Notes: a model not told the origin generated them from the letters alone. A DNA stretch of 64,000 nucleotides from Diaphorobacter aerolatus (GCF_014489535.1 NZ_CP060783.1:434001-498000); one strand, 5' to 3'. Positions 27,518-36,259 are shown, counted from the stretch's first letter. Program-made: numbers and translations.

Positions 27518-28644
27518 ATGTCCACAGTCAAAACAGCCAGCCACCACGCACCCGCGCCGACCGGCTCCGTCTGGGTCAAGCGTCTTCCGGGTGTGATGTT
27601 GTGCGCGGCCATTGCCGGGGTATCGTCATATCTCGGTCAGATCGACTGGTTCGCCTCCAAGGGCCTGAGCGTGCTCACGCTGGCCATCATCATCGGCATG
27701 GTGCTCGGCAATACGGTCTATGGCAGCTTGGCTCCGAGCGCCGGCCCTGGCGTGGGTTTCACCAAGCAGACATTGCTGCGCCTTGGCATCGTGCTCTACG
27801 GCTTTCGCCTGACCACGGCGGACATTGCCCACGTCGGTATGGCTGGTGTGGCAATCGACGCGCTCATCGTCGGCGGCACGTTCATGCTGGCCATGCTGAT
27901 CGGCACGCGCTGGCTTGGCATGGACCGCACGCAGGTCATGCTGATCGGCGCGGGCAGTTCCATTTGCGGCGCGGCCGCCGTGCTCGGCACCGAGCCTGTC
28001 GTGAAAGCGCGCGCCGATCAGGTGACGGTCGCGGTCGCCACCGTCGTGGTCTTCGGCACGCTCTGCATTTTTCTCTACCCTGCCCTCTACCAGTGGAACC
28101 TGACCGCCGGTTTCATTCCCGGAGGCGCGAGCGAATTCGGCATCTACACCGGCGCAACCGTGCATGAAGTCGCCCAGGTCGTGGCCGCCGCGCGCGCCAT
28201 GTCCCCGGAAGCCGCCGACACCGCCGTCGTGACCAAGATGGTGCGCGTGATGATGCTCGCGCCGTTCTTGCTGATCCTGTCCGCGTGGCTGGCACGCGGC
28301 GAGCGCGCCGAAGCCGGTGCCGACGGCAAGAAATCCAGGATGACGATTCCCTGGTTTGCATTCGGCTTCATCGCCGTGGTGCTGTTCAATTCGCTCAATC
28401 TGCTGCCCAAGGACGTCGTCAGCCATGTGAACAACGGCGCCAATGTGCTGCTGGCCATGGCGATGGCGGGTCTCGGTCTGACGACTCACGCGAGCGCCAT
28501 CAAGAGCGCGGGGCCAAGCCGCTGGTGCTCGCAGCGATTCTGGCGGTGTGGTTGATTGTTGGGGGTGGTTTGCTGAATCATCTCCTGCTGGGGCCTGGGG
28601 AGACTGAAGGAGAGAAAAACAAAAGGAAAAATAACCAAAAATGA
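27518..28644 (+). CDS. YeiH/UPF0324-family putative sulfate (or related anion) exporter, C-terminal frameshift
   Basis: About 375 residues after repair, with ten or so hydrophobic segments. Family landmarks are GLSVLTLAIIIGMVLGNTVYG, LLRLGIVLYGFRLTTADI, IGAGSSICGAAAVLGTEPVVKAR, GASEFGIYTGATVHEVAQVVAA and NVLLAMAMAGLGLTTH. As read the end is PSRWCSQRFWRCG (28555); one G added at 28510-28513 gives KSAGAKPLVLAAILAVWLIVGGGLLNHLL and a Lys/Asn-rich tail to 28644. Divergent from the YeiE-like regulator. A strong terminator follows at 28675. Confidence 0.88.
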
Positions 28645-28674
28645 TGCGCGGCGACCGATGCCGCCGCACCTTGC

Positions 28675-28706
28675 AAGCCTCCCGAAGCCCATCGGGAGGC
28701 TTTTTT
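28675..28706 (+). terminator. Intrinsic terminator after yeiH
   Basis: Arms AAGCCTCCCGA and TCGGGAGGCTT (11 bp) around a 6-nt loop, followed by a run of six T. Clear rightward terminator. Confidence 0.9.
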
Positions 28707-28747
28707 CATTTCACCGGTATCACGATTTTCTGGATTCACCGAGGTCG

Positions 28748-28795
28748 CCAGACTGTCTCTCGTACAAGCCTGACTCGCGAGACACGACAGTCTGG
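28748..28795. promoter_or_regulatory. Long interrupted inverted repeat in leader region
   Basis: Arms CCAGACTGTC (28748-28757) and GACAGTCTGG (28786-28795), with inner arms TCTCG and CGAGA and a 3-nt bulge, forming a 15-bp imperfect hairpin. It lies about 105 nt before the membrane-protein gene at 28900. Could be an operator or an mRNA leader structure. Confidence 0.45.
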
Positions 28796-28899
28796 AGACT
28801 AGGCCAAAGGTTTTGTGCGCACGCTCCCCCTCGCTTTTGGACTACAGCGCCTCCCAAAACCTTGACGACAATCAATTCGTTAACAATCAAGGAGCCGAA

Positions 28900-29940
28900 A
28901 TGGTCACAACCACCTATGTAGACGACGAAAGAGTCGTGGTTCGCGGAGCACCTTTATCGGCGCCGGGATTTGAAGGCAGCGCCGTATCCTGGGCGGCAAT
29001 TTTTGCCGGTGCGCTTGCCGCAGCCGTGCTGTCATTGCTGCTGTTCATGCTGGGAATCGGGCTTGGACTGTCGTCCGTCTCGGTGTGGTCCGGCAGAGGC
29101 GCTGATGGGGAAACCATCGGCTGGGCCGCCATTGTGTGGCTTGCGTTCACACAACTTGCTTCCGCCGGGGTCGGTGGATACATCGCCGGACGCTTGCGCA
29201 CCAAGTGGCAAGGCGTGCACACCGACGAGGTCTACTTCCGCGATACCGCGCATGGATTTCTCGCCTGGGCCTTCGCAACCCTGCTGATGGTGGCCGTGAT
29301 GGGCTCGATTGCGGGCGCGGCGATCACAGGCACGGTCAAGGCTGCTGGTGCTGTGGCAAGCGGTGCAGCCCAGGTCGTCGGCGGTGCCGTGGGAGCAGCG
29401 GGCAACGTTGTTGGCGGCGCTGCGTCTGCGGCGATCACGGGCGCTGCGGGAGTGGGCGCGGCCAAGGCAGGCGACGAAGGTTCGGATCTCAACTACTGGA
29501 TCAGCAGCCTCCTGCGTAACGGCGGCCCTACCGAGCAGCAAAAGCAGGAGCTCAAGGATGGCGCACAGGAAATTTCCCGCAAGACCCAATCGGCGGCGGA
29601 CGATGCCAAGGAAGTCTCGGTCATTTTTGCGCACTCGCTGCAAACAGGCGCGCTGTCTGATACCGATGCGAAATACGTCGCGCAGTTGATCTCGCAGCGC
29701 TCCAACCTCACGCAAGAGCAAGCCGAGCAGAAGGTCAAGGAATCGTTTGCCCAGGTGAAGCAGCAAATCGACAAGGCAAAACAAACCGCCAAGGAGGCCG
29801 AAGAAAAGGCCAAGGCTGCAGCAGAAGAGGCACGCAAGGCAACCGCCTATTCGATGCTCTGGATGGTTGTCGTCTTGCTCATCGGCGCATTTGTCGGAAG
29901 CCTGTCCGCAACCTTTGGTGGACGCCAACGCGACGCGTGA
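28900..29940 (+). CDS. Gly/Ala-rich membrane protein with glycine-zipper region
   Basis: 346 residues with AAGGAG before the ATG. Two membrane spans lie at about 30-55 and 75-100 (WAAIFAGALAAAVLSLLLFMLG; WAAIVWLAFTQLASAGVGGYIAG), a third at about 130-150, then a Gly/Ala-rich stretch of repeated small-residue motifs (GAVGAAGNVVGGAASAAITGAAG). A Lys/Glu/Ala coiled coil (about 255-320) and a C-terminal span (MLWMVVVLLIGAFVGSLSATFGG) follow. Similar proteins in proteobacteria are annotated only as membrane proteins. It is probably co-transcribed with the 24-residue peptide at 30003, and a terminator follows. Function unknown. Confidence 0.85.
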   Translation: MVTTTYVDDERVVVRGAPLSAPGFEGSAVSWAAIFAGALAAAVLSLLLFMLGIGLGLSSVSVWSGRGADGETIGWAAIVWLAFTQLASAGVGGYIAGRLRTKWQGVHTDEVYFRDTAHGFLAWAFATLLMVAVMGSIAGAAITGTVKAAGAVASGAAQVVGGAVGAAGNVVGGAASAAITGAAGVGAAKAGDEGSDLNYWISSLLRNGGPTEQQKQELKDGAQEISRKTQSAADDAKEVSVIFAHSLQTGALSDTDAKYVAQLISQRSNLTQEQAEQKVKESFAQVKQQIDKAKQTAKEAEEKAKAAAEEARKATAYSMLWMVVVLLIGAFVGSLSATFGGRQRDA

Positions 29941-30002
29941 ACGTGCACGCATCCACGCTTTGAACAATTGCAACCGCTCAGACCACCCGGAAAGGACGAA
30001 TC

Positions 30003-30077
30003 ATGAGATCTATCTTGCTTTGGCTAATTGGAATTCCCATCCCAATCATCATTTTGATTGCGCTGTTCTTCCACTGA
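30003..30077 (+). CDS. 24-residue hydrophobic membrane peptide
   Basis: The ATG is preceded by GGAAAGGACGA, an excellent ribosome site. The product, MRSILLWLIGIPIP followed by IIILIALFFH, is one transmembrane segment with a Pro-x-Pro kink. It lies between the Gly/Ala-rich membrane protein (62 nt upstream) and a strong terminator (14 nt downstream), so it sits at the end of a real transcript. Tiny hydrophobic proteins beginning like this are common in proteobacteria; no function is known to me. Partnering with the upstream membrane protein is a plausible inference. Confidence 0.75.
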   Translation: MRSILLWLIGIPIPIIILIALFFH

Positions 30078-30090
30078 CCTGAAAAATGAG

Positions 30091-30125
30091 ATGGGCCACG
30101 CCGTATACCCGGCGTGGCCCATTTT
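30091..30125 (+). terminator. Strong intrinsic terminator after the membrane peptide
   Basis: Arms TGGGCCACGCCG and CGGCGTGGCCCA (12 bp, extendable by A-T) with a 6-nt loop and a following T-rich tract. Flanking A and T runs make it work in both directions, so it may also end the leftward gene at 30156. Confidence 0.92.
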
Positions 30126-30155
30126 CATTTTGCTTGTCTGTCTGCGCCTGCCCTG

Positions 30156-31028
30156 TCAGTCGGTCGTCAACCCACTATTGGCCACGGATTCGATTCCGGC
30201 GCGAAGTGAATCGACAGTGGCCTCCGTGAGCTGCGCAGGCTGGCGCGCCGTCTCGCTCTTCAAGAGAACGCCCGTGGCCGTGCCAGCGGGGTTGGTGAGG
30301 CGTCGCGCAATGGCAAGCTCGGTGTCGCCGCCGGTGCCGCTGATGAATTTGCCCTCTCCATCATTGACGCTCACGGTGAATTGATAACCCCAGGCCAACT
30401 TCCCCGCCGAGGTCACGCGAATACAGATCACGGTGCCCACCGCTTCTCCGGAAATCTGGTGCTCGCACGCAAAGCGCCCATCGTCCGACAACACGAGGCC
30501 GTTGCCATGCGCACTTGCCGTGCCAACAGTCGAAAGCGCGACAAAATCGGCCAGCGGTGTCGTCGAGTTCAGGGGGCTGAACAACCAAATGCCCTTGAGG
30601 CTGGACGGCGTCGGTGTGTAAGCGAAATTGAAACGGGAAATTTCCTTCTCTGCTTCATTTGGAAAAGTGATGTAGCCCTTGGTGCCCGACACAAACCGCA
30701 TCGACACGTTACCCGCTGTTCCCGTCTGAGTACCGGACCGGTCACCACTGCCGAGATATCGTCCGCCCTTGTAGGTGTTGAGTGGCGCCGTAAACTTGTT
30801 GTCGGCGATTGCACCCGCCGAAAGATAGAAGGTGGGGCTTCCGTTGGTCTCATATCCATACATCTGCATGACCAGCGTGGAGTTCTGGACATCGATGCCA
30901 AATCCCCGGCCCGGTTGACCATTGTTTTCCGACGTAACCACCCAGGTACCCGTCTGCGGCATGAACGCCTGTGCAACACTCACTCCCAACAATGCACCGA
31001 CAGCAATGATCTTTTTAAATGTTTCCAC
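30156..31028 (-). CDS. Secreted protein of unknown function
   Basis: 290 residues from a GTG at 31028. The signal peptide is METFKKIIAVGALLGVSVAQA. The mature part begins FMPQTGTWVVTSENNGQPGRGFGIDVQNSTLVMQMYGYETNG, a pattern I recognise from a family of exported proteins in Burkholderiales without a known role. The sequence is beta-rich, with a KGIWLFSPLNS repeat-like second half and one Cys pair (FACEHQIS, VICIRVT) that could form a disulfide. Convergent with the terminator at 30091. Base composition is a little lower in GC than its neighbours on the left. Confidence 0.8.
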   Translation of the reverse strand: METFKKIIAVGALLGVSVAQAFMPQTGTWVVTSENNGQPGRGFGIDVQNSTLVMQMYGYETNGSPTFYLSAGAIADNKFTAPLNTYKGGRYLGSGDRSGTQTGTAGNVSMRFVSGTKGYITFPNEAEKEISRFNFAYTPTPSSLKGIWLFSPLNSTTPLADFVALSTVGTASAHGNGLVLSDDGRFACEHQISGEAVGTVICIRVTSAGKLAWGYQFTVSVNDGEGKFISGTGGDTELAIARRLTNPAGTATGVLLKSETARQPAQLTEATVDSLRAGIESVANSGLTTD

Positions 31029-31401
31029 GATGTATCCCGAGTAAATGAAAGATACGATCTTACTAAATATTTTTGCTATTGGCTTGCTTGGTTAATAGAT
31101 ATTAAGAAATCCGTTGCCAATGCCGCACATCGCTTGTATAGGAAGTTATCGTGCTCAACAGGCGCGCTGGCAACGTTCCGACTCGGCTCCTTGAGTGAAA
31201 TGAGCTGCGCGGCTTTCTCCAGCGCGATCACCACTGGCGGCGCCACGACGTTGACTCATCGACCGCTCATGTCATGTGAAGGCCGACGCGCTGTTGACGC
31301 TGCATCCTGAGCGCTGGGCACATCGCGCGACAAAAGAACAAATTTGGGAAAGCCTGCCCTTCCCCAATGTTGCATTGAAACCCTTCAAGTAGCCTTGGGT
31401 C
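31029..31401. other. Gene-poor gap, AT-rich at its left end
   Basis: 373 nt between the secreted-protein gene and the phosphatase. The left 100 nt are AT-rich and should hold the leftward promoter. No coding region, hairpin or repeat is convincing. Confidence 0.5.
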
Positions 31402-32139
31402 ATGGATACCAGCCCCGCCAACCCTCAACTCATACGCTTCAGCGCTAACACACAAGGGCGTGACTTTGCCGTAGGCGACATTCACGGCTGCTTCACGGCG
31501 CTGCAGCAGGCCTTGGATCACATCAACTTCAACCCCACCAAGGATCGCCTGTTCTCAGTAGGCGACTTGGTAGACCGCGGGCCGGAATCCAACCTCGTGC
31601 TGGACTGGCTAAATCGCCCTTGGTTTCATGCAATCTGCGGCAATCATGACTTCATGATTTGGCGCAGCGCGCTAGGCGATCCGTACACAGAAGTTAACTA
31701 CGTGGACCATGGTGGTGACTGGCTGGACAAGCTAGACCACGATAGACAGCGAAGGGTTGGCGAGCGGCTAGCAAAACTGCCCTTGGCGATAGAAGTAGAA
31801 ACGCCCGAAGGCCTCGTCGGAATGGTTCATGCGGACTGTCCTTACGACGATTGGCAAGATATGCAGAATCAGCCCCTTTCGATAAGCGCCATCGATTGCT
31901 GCCTATGGTCGAGAGATCGCTATTTACGCAACTATGTTGCCCACATCCGCAACGTTCGCGCAGTCATACATGGCCATATAACAATTGATAAAGTGCAAAA
32001 GTTAGGCAATGCTATTTACATTGATACGGGAGGATGGCGAACAGACCGAGGGTATTTCACTTTTCTTGACTTGCAAACACTTGCACCAACCAGTGGACCT
32101 GGACCAGCCATCCCATTCATACCGCGTCGATACCGCTGA
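31402..32139 (+). CDS. Serine/threonine-type metallophosphatase (PrpA/lambda-phosphatase-like)
   Basis: 245 residues. The metal-binding PPP motifs are all present: FAVGDIHGCFTAL (GDxHG), LFSVGDLVDRGPES (GDxxDRG), ICGNHDFM (GNHD), MVHADCPYDDW and VIHGHITIDK (HGH), ending with YIDTGGW. This is the small PrpA/PrpB-lambda type, which dephosphorylates proteins or small phosphoesters. Codon use is more A/T-rich than in neighbouring genes, and an IS3-type remnant and a tRNA-Lys gene follow, so it may have been acquired. It has no obvious operon partner. Confidence 0.92.
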   Translation: MDTSPANPQLIRFSANTQGRDFAVGDIHGCFTALQQALDHINFNPTKDRLFSVGDLVDRGPESNLVLDWLNRPWFHAICGNHDFMIWRSALGDPYTEVNYVDHGGDWLDKLDHDRQRRVGERLAKLPLAIEVETPEGLVGMVHADCPYDDWQDMQNQPLSISAIDCCLWSRDRYLRNYVAHIRNVRAVIHGHITIDKVQKLGNAIYIDTGGWRTDRGYFTFLDLQTLAPTSGPGPAIPFIPRRYR

Positions 32140-32234
32140 CTACTCGTGCAATCATGCACTGTGCGAAGTTATGGATCGGGAAATCAACCTTACCGAGCTT
32201 TTGAAGCCGACATGCTGAATTTGTTCTTGCTTGG

Positions 32235-32297
32235 TCATGACCAAATTTTCAGGGCGCCAAAGAAACTTTCGATCACCGCGTTGTCGAAGCAGTTGCC
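32235..32297 (-). mobile_element. Remnant of an IS3-family transposase (OrfB C-terminal core)
   Basis: On the minus strand the sequence reads GNCFDNAVIESFFGALK then a stop. This is nearly the invariant GNCYDNAVxESFFxxLK block of IS3-group transposases containing the last catalytic Glu. Only about 20 codons remain, with stops on both sides; terminal inverted repeats are not visible. A decayed insertion beside tRNA-Lys. Confidence 0.75.
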
Positions 32298-32354
32298 CAG
32301 GATTGGTCAAGCTCAACACGCTTGTGCATTGCCATCTGGTTGATACCAGGAACG

Positions 32355-32386
32355 AAAAAAGGACTTAGGCGTTAACCTAAGTCCTT
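32355..32386 (-). terminator. Intrinsic terminator of tRNA-Lys
   Basis: Arms AAGGACTTAGG and CCTAAGTCCTT (11 bp) with a 6-nt loop. On the minus strand it is followed by a T run (six A at 32355-32360 on the plus strand). It lies 8 nt after the tRNA 3' end. Confidence 0.92.
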
Positions 32387-32394
32387 GAATTTGC

Positions 32395-32470
32395 TGGTAG
32401 GACGTGCGCGATTCGAACGCGCGACCAACGGATTAAAAGTCCGCTGCTCTACCAACTGAGCTAACGTCCC
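32395..32470 (-). tRNA. tRNA-Lys (anticodon TTT)
   Basis: A 76-nt cloverleaf on the minus strand: acceptor GGGACGT pairing with ACGTCCT (one G-T), D-arm TAGCTCAGTTGGTAGAGC, anticodon loop CTTTTAA with anticodon TTT, T-arm GTTCGAATC, and a genome-encoded CCA at the 3' end. Followed by an intrinsic terminator. Confidence 0.97.
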
Positions 32471-32709
32471 ACACTTTGCGAGAAGATCTCGGGATCCTGG
32501 CTGATCCTCACAACTAGCAAGACTTCGATTATAGCCCAATATTTTGTAGCACTCGGCCAATCTTGCTGGCCGGCTGCAAATCACGGCACGTATCGTTTCG
32601 CAACTACATCTGTTTGCACTCCGGTCGCACTTGCCCGGCACAACTCACTCAGAATCGATCCTCCACCGTCGAGACAATCGCCGATCTCAAGCCCCGGGAA
32701 GGAGAACCC

Positions 32710-33264
32710 ATGCAACGCAAAGCCTTTGCTCATTTCGGGAAAAATGCCTGCGCGTCGACGCTCGTGCTCGGCGCATTCATTCTTGGCGGCTCGGCACATG
32801 CTGCGCAGACCTGCTCGACCAGCATCAACAACACGTCCGTCAGCGGCGATGTGACGGTGCAAGGCAACTGCACCATCGAGAACTCCAATGTCGAAGGTGC
32901 AATTACGATGCGGCCCGGCGCGACATTGCTGGTCAGAAACTCGACGGTGTCGGGACCGGTCAGTGGCGACAAGGTGAAAAGTCTGGTGGCCGATGGCTCC
33001 AATCTGAACAAGGGTCTTGCGATCACTGGCGGCGTGGACAGCGTCAAATTCGTCAACAGCGCGGTGACAGGGGCCGCGGCCACCTTTTCAGGCGCTAGGT
33101 CGATTGAGCTTCACTTTTCCATCATCAGCGAATCGCTGGCAATCAAGGACGGCCCGACTCGGTTGACGTTGAACTCGTCGACCATCGAAAAGGGATTGAG
33201 CTGCCAGGGCGCGGTGAACTACAAGGCCGAAGGCAGCACGGTGACGGGACCGATGAATTGCTGA
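32710..33264 (+). CDS. Secreted beta-repeat protein of unknown function
   Basis: 184 residues, with GGGAAGGAG before the ATG. The signal peptide ends at GGSAHA-AQ. The mature protein is built of short imperfect repeats of the form N/S-S-x-V/I-x-G (NTSVSGDVTVQG, NSNVEGAITM, NSTVSGPVSG, NSAVTGAAAT, SSTIEKGLSCQG, GSTVTGPMNC), as expected of a right-handed beta-helix or bactofilin-like fold. Four Cys in the mature part could make two disulfides. No enzyme motif is visible. It is monocistronic between tRNA-Lys and the 2'-5' RNA ligase-like gene. A structural or adhesin-like role is only a guess. Confidence 0.78.
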   Translation: MQRKAFAHFGKNACASTLVLGAFILGGSAHAAQTCSTSINNTSVSGDVTVQGNCTIENSNVEGAITMRPGATLLVRNSTVSGPVSGDKVKSLVADGSNLNKGLAITGGVDSVKFVNSAVTGAAATFSGARSIELHFSIISESLAIKDGPTRLTLNSSTIEKGLSCQGAVNYKAEGSTVTGPMNC

Positions 33265-33327
33265 TTGGCACTGGATCGTGCACATTGCCCCTGAACAACG
33301 AACTGCCGAACAAGCGCCCCAGGCATC

Positions 33328-33878
33328 ATGAAACCATCGCGCATGTTGATTCTTGCCCAGCCTTCCACCAAGGTGCGCAGCCTCATGGAGGGGCGGTCCA
33401 GCAATTGAAGCTCGACAAGCGCCTGCAGGACCTGATGTTTCCAGCACGCAACTGGCACCAGACGTTCTGTGGCCCCTACGATGGCAGCGACGCGGTGAAA
33501 CAGGCGCTCATGCATGCCGGCGATGCGCTCGCGGCGACAAAAATGCCCGCTTTTGTGTTGAGCCTGAACCGCATTCGCGGAGAAGGTGGTCGCCAGGGAA
33601 TCCACTGGTCATTCTTCGCGCGCGGGCGCCCTCGCCCGTTCGACGAGGTGCTTGCTGTATTGAAAGACGAAGTCGTGCGGCAAGGTCTGGAAGCGGACGG
33701 CGGCCACCGCCCTCACGTCACGATCTGCTACAGGGCTTCCGAAACCTTGGAGACTCAAGCGATCACGCCGATCGATTGGGTGATCGACGAGCTTCTGCTC
33801 GCGGAGCGCACGGGTACGGGCAATGGCTGGACTTATCAAATACTCCATCGCTGGAAATTGCCGAACACCGCAATTTAA
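33328..33878 (+). pseudogene. thpR: 2'-5' RNA ligase-like 2H phosphoesterase, one frameshift
   Basis: Start MKPSRMLILAQPSTKVRSLMEG. A missing G at 33390-33393 moves the frame, and repair gives AVQQLKLDKRLQDLMFPARNWHQTF and on to PNTAI, 183 residues. The two catalytic HxT motifs of the 2H family are NWHQT (about 48) and RPHVT (about 132), at the usual spacing. ThpR-type enzymes ligate or hydrolyse 2'-5' phosphodiester or cyclic phosphate ends of RNA. It follows the secreted beta-repeat protein by 63 nt. Confidence 0.82.
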
Positions 33879-33915
33879 CGTTGCGGGCCTGCTCACCCAG
33901 CGCCCATCGGCGTCA

Positions 33916-33996
33916 TCAGTTCACGCCGTAACGCCATGTGAAGTAGCACGCGGCGACTATGCCGATGATCGCGAGAAAGGTCATGGTGCGTCGCAT
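33916..33996 (-). CDS. 26-residue membrane peptide
   Basis: MRRTMTFLAIIGIV followed by AACYFTWRYGVN: one membrane span with a basic N-terminus. CAGGAA lies at proper distance upstream of the ATG. It ends 46 nt upstream of (in the same direction as, but after) the alpha/beta-hydrolase gene at 34043-35747, so it could be the last gene of that leftward unit. Too short for a family call; real expression is uncertain. Confidence 0.45.
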   Translation of the reverse strand: MRRTMTFLAIIGIVAACYFTWRYGVN

Positions 33997-34042
33997 CGCA
34001 GATTCCTGCAAGTGAGGGGGAAAGACTGTCTTTGGCATCCTA

Positions 34043-35747
34043 TCAGGGCTGACGCACGTTCGTGTTCGCAGCCTTCCGCCCTGTGTTTCGCGCTTCGGCC
34101 ACTCGGTGCTTGAGCAGTTGGCGTCGCTCTTCGGGCCACTGCTCCGATATCCCCAGCAAAGCCGTCCAGGCGTCGACATAGTGATCGAAATGGTAGACAT
34201 GTCCGAAGCCCTTGGGCGGCGATACGGCCACCATCAGATCGAAGCCCAGTTGAAGAAACGTCACGACCGGAATCCATACGATGTCCGTGGATACGTCCGG
34301 GCCCCGCGGCGGCTGCATCCATTCAGGTTTGCGCCACAGCGCCTGAGGATCGAAGAACGTCACCGCGTCGCTCGCATATTGGAGAAAGACCACCCGGTAC
34401 GCCCCCAGCGCGCGGGCGGCATTTCGAGATGGTCTGTCTGCGCCGTGAAGCGCACCACGGCTCCGCCCCGTACCACGGGCAACCACGCGGTGGTGCCTGC
34501 ATCTCGTGCAGCCACGGCATTGCGCCAGGTGGGCATGTTGAACGGCGGACCCGACCAGAGCGCACCGTCAAAGGGATCGTCGATCACCTGCTGAAGATCG
34601 TGACTCAGATCGGAATTCAGCGCACCAAGGCTCAGGCCGTGCAGGTACAGGCGCGGGCGGCGCGTCTTCGGCAGCGAGTGCCAGTGTTCGTAGATGAGCC
34701 TGAAGACCGCTCGCGAGGTCTCGACGCCATAGTCGGAATTGCTGAGCAAGGCAAGCCAGCTAGCGAAGTAAGAGTACTGCACGGCGACCGTTGCCACGTC
34801 ACCGGCGAGCACATACTCGAGCGCGTCCTGGCTCTCCTCATCGACCCAGCCGGTTCCTGTGGGTGTGGCGATCACCAAATGCCCCCGGTCGAACGCGCCG
34901 ATACGCTGTAATTCGGCCAATGCCAATTGCGCCCGCTCCATAGGCGTTTCGGCCGACGCCAGTCCCACGTAGACCCGCAGCGGCTCACGTGCCAGTTGAT
35001 CGGTCAGCGCCTCGATCTGCTCGCGATCCGGGCCATCTGCAATCATGCGGCGTCCTTGCCGCGAGAGCGTTTGCCACGTCAGAAACGAGCCCGGGCCGCC
35101 ACTTTTCAAGGAGTCCGTTGGAGCGGCGCGATCCTCTTCGATACGGGCGTCGAGTTCGCTGTAGACACCGTCAAAGAGATGCAGCGCGGCGCGGGCCAGC
35201 ACCCCATTGCCCAGGCTCCAGAAGATCAGCGCCGAGGCCGTCAGGGCCAGAAACGTGGCGGCTCGGGCGGCAGGCGCCGCTTGAAACGTCGCGCCAGCGC
35301 CCTCTTCAACCGGGTGAACAGGCGCACCGTCACCAGCAACAACACGAACACGACAACGGCAATCACCGTCATCGCGAGCAGCCCGGAGGTGTTGAGGTCC
35401 GGTAACTGCATCAGGGCGCGCAAGCGGTTCTGCCAGACCACGTGCCACCACATCGCCATCACGATGGTGAGCCCGCAGACCGTGCCCGCCACCATCAGCG
35501 TTCGTCGTCGCATGCGACCACTCGCCTCGGGAAGCTCGAATGCCCGCCACAGTCCGCGCAACGCCCATCCAAGCCCATAACCCACCGCAAAACAAAGCCC
35601 GCTCAGCGCGCCTTGCAGGTATGGCGAGCGCGGAACCAGGGTCGGCATCAGAGACGCTGCGACAAACAACGCGCCAAGCACCAGTCCCGCGCCGCACAGC
35701 GTTGCGCCAAAGCTCGCGAACAGGCTGCGCAAAGCGGGCAAGCTCAC
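34043..35747 (-). pseudogene. Membrane-anchored alpha/beta-hydrolase family protein, two frameshifts
   Basis: The N-terminal 150 residues contain about four membrane spans (GLVLGALFVAASLMPTLVPR, SGLCFAVGYGLGWALRGLW, LMVAGTVCGLTIVMAMWW, LLAMTVIAVVVFVLLLVTV). A cytoplasmic or periplasmic hydrolase domain follows, with the nucleophile elbow in YLHGLSLGALNS (GxSxG) and DPFDGALWSGPPFN. The end part is VVFLQYASDAVTFFDP and PDVSTDIVWIPVVTFLQLGFDLMV. This matches the alpha/beta-hydrolase_9 type. Frames break at 35257-35258 and 34402-34406; adding one base at each gives 568 residues. Substrate unknown. It overlaps the lipoprotein gene at 35744 by 4 nt. Confidence 0.82.
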
Positions 35748-36259
35748 ACGCGCCAGATGAACCCGTCCGAGGTCAGGCGAACCTGATCGCCTACACGCAA
35801 GTCACCGGTGTCGGGCACGTCGAGAACATGCATCTGTCCCCGATGGCTTTGAATCGAAATACGAAACACGCTTTGCGGAGACTGCGTTGGCAGTGTCTGA
35901 CCAGACTCGATGCGGTTGCCCACCACCGCCCCGCCCGCAACACCCATCACCGTTGCAAGCGTGCGTCCACGGCCACCACCGATCTGATTGCCAAGCACGC
36001 CACCGGCAACGGCGCCTACGGCGGCACCAGCACCCGAGGGCGTGGAGCGCTGCAACCGTGGCGTGATGTCCTCGATGCCGACGACGCGACCGACCACATC
36101 GGCATGCGGGAGCGGGAAAGAACTTGGGGCGGCTTCCGCCTGAACAATGCCGCCCGTGGAGGACGGCGGCTGGAGAGGAGCGGTCTGGGCACAGGCACCG
36201 AGCGCGAAGACCATCGCGACCGGCCCAAGGAATTTCAATTTTGGAATGGTTTTGAACAT
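35744..36259 (-). CDS. Glycine-zipper outer-membrane lipoprotein (SlyB/PcP-like)
   Basis: 171 residues with a lipobox (LGAC at about 20-23). The central region VGAVAGGVLGNQIGGGRGRTLATVMGVAGGAVVGNRIE (about 75-115) is the glycine-zipper 2TM domain of SlyB/PcP proteins. The C-terminal part (FRISIQSHRGQMHVLDV, then DLRVGDQVRLTSDGFIWRV) is a small beta domain. SlyB-like proteins stabilise the outer membrane under stress. It lies 21 nt downstream of arcA and overlaps the hydrolase start by 4 nt, so a leftward unit arcD-arcA-lipoprotein-hydrolase is possible. Confidence 0.88.
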   Translation of the reverse strand: MFKTIPKLKFLGPVAMVFALGACAQTAPLQPPSSTGGIVQAEAAPSSFPLPHADVVGRVVGIEDITPRLQRSTPSGAGAAVGAVAGGVLGNQIGGGRGRTLATVMGVAGGAVVGNRIESGQTLPTQSPQSVFRISIQSHRGQMHVLDVPDTGDLRVGDQVRLTSDGFIWRV

